Assembly: GCA_003500135.1 (NCBI GenBank)
Contig: DNTA01000156.1
Location: 1 to 18,967 of the forward strand
Source of the DNA: Cytophagales bacterium
GTDB taxonomy: Bacteria; Bacteroidota; Bacteroidia; Cytophagales; Cyclobacteriaceae
DNA length: 18,967 bases
Direction: 5' to 3'
Shown here: positions 14,928 to 18,967 of the stretch, piece after piece
Numbering within the stretch: position 1 is the first letter of the stretch
Layout: each line of letters opens with the position of its first letter
Notes under the pieces: generated by a model
The model's database searches: none
What the model was told of the DNA's origin: nothing
Seen by the model: the letters and a program-made list of their open reading frames with translations, nothing else
Program-made: the position numbers and the translations under genes

Positions 14928-14958
14928 CAAAAATAAGAGATGTTTTATTCAAATCAAA
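14928..14958 (-). promoter_or_regulatory. Bacteroidota-type promoter of rpmH-rnpA-S41 protease (TTTG-N19-TATTTTTG)
   Basis: Minus-strand TTTG (14958-14955) and TATTTTTG (14935-14928) are exactly 19 bp apart, the same spacing as in the tRNA-Ala promoter, and both boxes match consensus. The -7 box ends 43 bp before the rpmH ATG. Confidence 0.7.
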
Positions 14959-14982
14959 ACAGTTATGGCATCTATTTGTCAT

Positions 14983-15872
14983 TCAGAAATCTTCAAGAAT
15001 AATTTTCCGCTCCAAAAGCGCTGTTATTACCTTTTCAGTCATATCGCTTTTAAAGGCAAACTCGTAGCGGATATCCATTACATATGCTTTCAACCTCATC
15101 TTAAGAAAAGAACGCTTTTCCTTTATCTCGTTTTGAAAAAGAACGACTATCGGTTTATTCAAAAATATGTATTTTGAAGATTGTGCAGCTTCAGTGGCGA
15201 TGGTTCGCACCATGGTCATATCTACCGAAAGCGGAAGGTAAATTTCTGCTACCACCTGGCAGTTAGCTTCACCACTGTTGCTGTTGCTTACCGTATTGTT
15301 TACGATCTCTGAGTTGGGTATGGTCACCATTGAATCGTCGGCCGTCACAATTTTGGTTGAGCGCAAACCGATGCTCATCACTTCACCGTAATGCCCCCCA
15401 CCTCAATTTTATCACCAACCTGAAAAGTCCGGTCGAAGATGATGACTACTCCGCCAAATATATTTTTTAATATGTCTTGTGAGGCAAAACCTACGGCAAA
15501 ACCAAGTGAGGCTGCCACAGCAAGAATAGTTTCAAAAGGAGGGTTTATGATTTGCCGAATGATAAAAGTGATGGCCACAATCCAGCCGAAAATCTGGAAA
15601 ACCGGTAAAATACCTTTTAAGGTAATTCGATATTTGGCGCTTTTTTCGGAAAAAAATGAAATGATCCTGGAAACGATCCTGATCACAAAATAACTGACCA
15701 GAAATACGACGATTGACCAGAAAATTTTACCAATAGAAATGAATTCGGTAATGGGCGGAGGGCTCGAGTCTTTCAACTGCTCACCAATATTTGTGGTCTC
15801 CTGCGGCCACGCAATAAGCGATGAGAGGCATAGGATACAAGTAACTGTGAAAAATACCTTGCTTTTTTTCAT
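14983..15872 (-). pseudogene. MscS-family mechanosensitive channel, reading frame broken by a one-base shift in a G6 run
   Basis: The first part starts at ATG 15872 (MKKSKVFFTVTCILCLSS, a signal peptide) and has three hydrophobic segments: about 44-75, 88-110 and the pore-lining helix 113-148 (AVAASLGFAVGFASQDIL at 118-135). It continues into FDRTFQVGDKIEVGG (146-160), then shifts to ITVK and stops at 15380-15378. A -1 shift at the six Gs (plus-strand C run 15394-15399) restores VGGHYGEVMSIGLRSTKIVT and runs openly to 14983, with the beta domain signature DDSMVTIPNSEIVNN. Restored length is about 296 aa, normal for MscS. The 132-residue distal part has no other lesion. The start overlaps the stop of the upstream ATPase gene (TAATG), so the two are coupled. 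The break may be an assembly error, a slippage tract, a -1 frameshift site (heptamer G GGG GGC) or a real recent pseudogene. Confidence 0.85.
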
Positions 15873-18800
15873 TAGTGCAAAAAGTTTTTGGTTTTCAGTA
15901 ACTCCACAAGCTGACGGTAGATGATCAGATTTACACGGTATACATCTGTTCCTTCCATAAAAGTGAGCAAGCCATCGTCCAGCATCATGTTTAACAGCAG
16001 GTGACATTTTTTTCGGGGCCAATCCAATATACGGGCAACCGATTCTTCATCAAGCCCATCGTGCAGTATGAGCGCATGAATAATAAACTGCATTTCAGCA
16101 GTGAGCGAGCTGACGAATGACAGGTCTCTTTTTGGAAAGGGTTTGATTTCAATAGTGTAATCATCAAGTTTTTTGGCACAGCGAAGCCAAAAGAACAATG
16201 AAAGGCTAATGTTGCTTTTACAAAAGTCATACAGGTTAGAAAAGTATATTTCTTCTAATGCGGCCTGCTGCTTTTCCTGTGGTAGTTTGTCTATTTTCTT
16301 TTCAAGTTCATCATCGCCCGCTGCAGAGAACTGTATGTTATATCCGCTCATCTGATTCCTGGCTCGAAGTATTTGGCTCATTTTAGCTGGCTGAAGCGCC
16401 TCCGGGGTGATGACATACTCGAAATAGCCCTCAATAGTCGTTGTTTTTTTCAGGTATTGCCAGGCATGTTGATTTGAAGTGATGATCCATAATACTTTTT
16501 TTCGTAATGAAGCCATTACATCCAGTAAAAGGTTGATGATCGTGAAACCATCAATTTTTTTCTGAAATAAATGTTGAATATCATCGATCATTATCGCGTA
16601 CCGACCCGGAATGGCAATTAGTGCATTTTTAAGCTCATCGATACTTCCGGCTTTCAATTCCGGAATAGCCTCATTAAACATGTCTGTAAAGGCACGTTCG
16701 CTCCATATTTTTCGGGAGGGGTTTATCCTGTGGTTTTTAATGGTATTGAGCAGCACATCGTCACAATAGTTCAAAGCGCTGGTCAGTCCGCTTCCCTTTT
16801 CACCAATCAAAGCAATGGTCATATACCTGTTTTCTCCCCAGCTTTCTATTGCCGATTGCATTACCTTTTCTTCCTGATTTCTTCCCTTATAGAGTGAATA
16901 ATCTTTAAGCGGATCAGGTTTGTAAATATGCTGGTAAATGTAGGGTAGCTGTTGTATATGCCTTTGACTGTCAACCAAAAAATTGGTGATTTCAGAAGTT
17001 ACCCTGGGTTCCTTTTTGGCGTATGGTGTAAACTGGCGTATATAATCGATCCATCCTTTGATCGTGTTTAATCCCTTTCGAAATTTCCAAATGAACAATC
17101 GGCCAATACTGGTGATTCTTCCTATACCTCTCTTTCCAATTTCATCGGATTGTGATATGACCTTGGCTTTTACCAGTTTCATTTTTAAAACGAGGGCTTC
17201 TTCCACGGTGGTCAGCTTAAATACTTCCATGTACAGAACATCCAGTGCAGTTTCCATCTCTTTGTCAAAAAGCAAAGAAATATCATCCAGCTGCTTGAAG
17301 GCATCCACTACTTTTTCCCTGATCCGTTCAAGCGCTTCTTCCAGAATTTTACTGCATTCCTCTTCCGTTTTTTCACCACTCTCCAGTCCTTCAATAAGGG
17401 TTTTCAGATTAAAAACGAGCATGGGGCCAATTCCTGACAGGTCGTTGCTGATAGTAAGAATATGGCCGTTTAAGGCTTGTTTCAGCCCGTTAAATTCTTT
17501 TGTATAGGGTATATATGCTCCATAATATGCGATTTTACGCGGATAAATTCTTTTTATGCGTCTATCGTCAAGCATTTGGTCATATTTGGGGGCATCACCG
17601 ATTTCCATTTCTTCAGATAACTGACCGAGGGCAGATTGTATGCCTTTGTCAAGCTTATCGAACAGGCCCGGAAGGTTTTGCTTAGCCAGCTTTTCGATGG
17701 CAGCAGGCATTAATTTACCTTCAAATTGTTTGCGGGCCTGAAGCAGTTGCTCCTTTAACACCAGTGAATATTTTTGATCCTTAGAAGGCTTAACATTTAC
17801 CTCTTCAATGTACTGCTTAAGTGGATCTAGTACCGGCTTTAAAGAATTATCACATTTGTCCAGCCAAATCCTGCGCATATCGTTCATCTGATATCGCGTT
17901 TCGTACCAAAAGTCATATACTTCCAGGTTTAGTACCCAATCCGCAAGTAATGCTTTCCAGGTATTTTTCCATTCCAAAAACTGGTGTTTGGCCGTTTTAA
18001 GGATCTTGCTTTCTTTTCTGTTGAGGCTATCTGTCCGGTATTTTCGCAATGGCCATTCGATAGTGCCGGCTTTTGATTGTTTGTCCAAAAACAGATACTC
18101 AATATCTTCCAGGAGTTTTTCCAGTTGCTCTTGCCTTTCTTTATGCCATTCTTCAAGTTGCTTTTTTAGCTCTTTCAATGCCCTTTGCCAGTTTTCAATA
18201 GCATCATCGTAGGCTTCAGTTTCATTTTTTCTTGTTACGGCTTCAAAGTCTTCGTATTCCTGCCACAGCTTAACCAAAACATTGCTTAATGATTGGTAAA
18301 AAATGTATTTTTCCCGGAAATACCTCTGGTGAAACTGAAACGAAAAACAATAGTATGCCAGTTCTCGAGAGTAGCTATCGTGCTTCCACCCATCGAAAGA
18401 TGTATTTTTCCGCAAAAACCCGGTAGTAGCAAACCACTTCCGGTGAATGGAATAACCTAACCTTTTGAACTGCTTTCCCCATCGAATATAACGGCTGTCA
18501 TCAGTACTGATTTCAAACCGGGCTTCGGATTGATACAGTTGTTCCAATAAAGGAACCTGTTCCAGAACTTTAACAAATTGTTCGTTAAACCGGATATAAA
18601 ACTGATGTGGTGTAATTTCAAATGGTTTAAACCAGTTAAATTCAAGTAATGGCCTTGTAGACTGTTCGAATTGACCCAATAACCGGTACTTTTTTGATTG
18701 CTGTTCTTCTTTTTTTAGCGCATTCTGCAGCTTTTCTGAATTTTTATCCAATTGCACCAGCAATTGCAAATAAGTGTCGTATCTGTTTAAATCAAGTTCA

Positions 18801-18889
18801 GTCACATAATCCCTGCAGAATGATTTTAACTTCATTAAATAATCAGGGATCTCCCAAAAAACAGTATGTCGGCTTTCAGTGGTAGTCAT
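15872..18889 (-). CDS. 1005-aa helical protein with C-terminal P-loop AAA-like ATPase module and winged helix; function unknown
   Basis: No known family is recognised over the full length. Residues 1-690 are mainly helical, rich in Trp, Tyr, Lys and Glu, with a likely coiled coil at about 232-262 (LKELKKQLEEWHKERQEQL) and another charged helical stretch at 505-545; no transmembrane segment or signal peptide is evident, so it is probably cytoplasmic. The C-terminal module has a P-loop-like IGEKGSGLTSALN (695-707), Walker B AIMIDDIQHLF (765-775) and a sensor-1-like WIITSNQH (801-808), then a helical lid. Residues about 925-1000 look like a winged helix. The canonical P-loop lysine is replaced by Leu702. 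The stop codon overlaps the start of the MscS-family gene (TAATG), implying a functional pair. ATG 18889 is 78 bp from the window edge; CAAATTAA at 18900-18907 is a one-mismatch -7 box on its strand. Confidence 0.75.
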   Translation of the reverse strand: MTTTESRHTVFWEIPDYLMKLKSFCRDYVTELDLNRYDTYLQLLVQLDKNSEKLQNALKKEEQQSKKYRLLGQFEQSTRPLLEFNWFKPFEITPHQFYIRFNEQFVKVLEQVPLLEQLYQSEARFEISTDDSRYIRWGKQFKRLGYSIHRKWFATTGFLRKNTSFDGWKHDSYSRELAYYCFSFQFHQRYFREKYIFYQSLSNVLVKLWQEYEDFEAVTRKNETEAYDDAIENWQRALKELKKQLEEWHKERQEQLEKLLEDIEYLFLDKQSKAGTIEWPLRKYRTDSLNRKESKILKTAKHQFLEWKNTWKALLADWVLNLEVYDFWYETRYQMNDMRRIWLDKCDNSLKPVLDPLKQYIEEVNVKPSKDQKYSLVLKEQLLQARKQFEGKLMPAAIEKLAKQNLPGLFDKLDKGIQSALGQLSEEMEIGDAPKYDQMLDDRRIKRIYPRKIAYYGAYIPYTKEFNGLKQALNGHILTISNDLSGIGPMLVFNLKTLIEGLESGEKTEEECSKILEEALERIREKVVDAFKQLDDISLLFDKEMETALDVLYMEVFKLTTVEEALVLKMKLVKAKVISQSDEIGKRGIGRITSIGRLFIWKFRKGLNTIKGWIDYIRQFTPYAKKEPRVTSEITNFLVDSQRHIQQLPYIYQHIYKPDPLKDYSLYKGRNQEEKVMQSAIESWGENRYMTIALIGEKGSGLTSALNYCDDVLLNTIKNHRINPSRKIWSERAFTDMFNEAIPELKAGSIDELKNALIAIPGRYAIMIDDIQHLFQKKIDGFTIINLLLDVMASLRKKVLWIITSNQHAWQYLKKTTTIEGYFEYVITPEALQPAKMSQILRARNQMSGYNIQFSAAGDDELEKKIDKLPQEKQQAALEEIYFSNLYDFCKSNISLSLFFWLRCAKKLDDYTIEIKPFPKRDLSFVSSLTAEMQFIIHALILHDGLDEESVARILDWPRKKCHLLLNMMLDDGLLTFMEGTDVYRVNLIIYRQLVELLKTKNFLH

Positions 18890-18967
18890 TTAATTCTGGC
18901 AAATTAATATGAAAAGTAGAGAAAGACTGAGAGAAAATACAGGTTTAAGCATAGAGAAGAAATGAAA

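Noticed and set aside
14863..15177. 104-codon plus-strand frame over the rpmH upstream region
   Set aside because: It overlaps rpmH's start, its promoter and the 3' part of the channel gene antisense; composition is not protein-like.
15378..16022. Longer start (ATG 16022) for the channel protein
   Set aside because: The extra 50 residues overlap the end of the ATPase gene and look like out-of-frame translation; ATG 15872 gives a proper signal peptide and a TAATG coupling.
17058..17507. 149-codon plus-strand open frame
   Set aside because: It lies wholly antisense to the 1005-aa ATPase-like gene, has low-complexity Ser/Leu/Ile-rich composition and no recognisable motif; a shadow frame.
1..18967. 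CRISPR arrays, insertion sequences, integrases, prophage genes
   Set aside because: No regularly spaced repeats, transposase motifs, terminal inverted repeats or phage gene families were seen; the tRNA-Ala is not followed by an integrase or an obvious partial tRNA copy.

Overview
The window looks like chromosomal DNA of a Bacteroidota bacterium, most likely a Cytophagales-type (Fulvivirga/Marivirga-like) organism. This rests on several signs: candidate promoters of the TTTG-N19-TAnnTTTG type, start codons without Shine-Dalgarno sequences, exported proteins with FSQ-like signal peptide ends or lipoprotein signals, and gene families common in that phylum (CHASE3/GAF receptor ending in a QEEEMRQNMEELQ coiled coil, PIG-L protein with an amidotransferase-like tail, ~1000-aa FAD/Fe-S oxidase). 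The lineage is inferred, not proven.

Left part (1-3512, minus strand): a partial L,D-transpeptidase-like gene runs off the left edge and overlaps by 4 bp (ATGA) the end of a membrane receptor with CHASE3-like and GAF domains and no catalytic output. Then come a small SAM-dependent methyltransferase, a tRNA-Ala(GGC) with its own promoter and terminator, and an NlpC/P60 lipoprotein. Two of these genes point to cell-wall remodelling.

Middle part (3652-12538): on the plus strand, asparagine synthase (asnB) and a fused FAD-linked oxidase/Fe-S protein of the D-lactate / D-2-hydroxyacid dehydrogenase type. A 379-bp gap with a bidirectional terminator follows, then a convergent secreted PIG-L deacetylase-like protein (minus), divergent from purU (plus).

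Right part (12627-18889, minus strand): a second bidirectional terminator separates purU from the run rpmH-rnpA-S41 C-terminal processing protease. rpmH (52 aa, 14726-14884) has a clear promoter, and the protease start overlaps rnpA. Upstream lies a two-gene unit: a 1005-aa helical protein with a C-terminal P-loop AAA-like module and winged helix, whose stop codon overlaps the start of an MscS-family channel (TAATG). The channel reading frame is broken by an apparent one-base loss in a six-G run, right after the conserved VGDKIEVGG segment. The P-loop of the ATPase lacks the canonical lysine (Leu instead).

The ATPase-channel pair is the best candidate for an undescribed system. Its function cannot be read from the sequence: an ATPase-controlled channel, an envelope stress module and a defence module are all possible. 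No insertion sequences, CRISPR arrays, prophage genes or integrases were seen.
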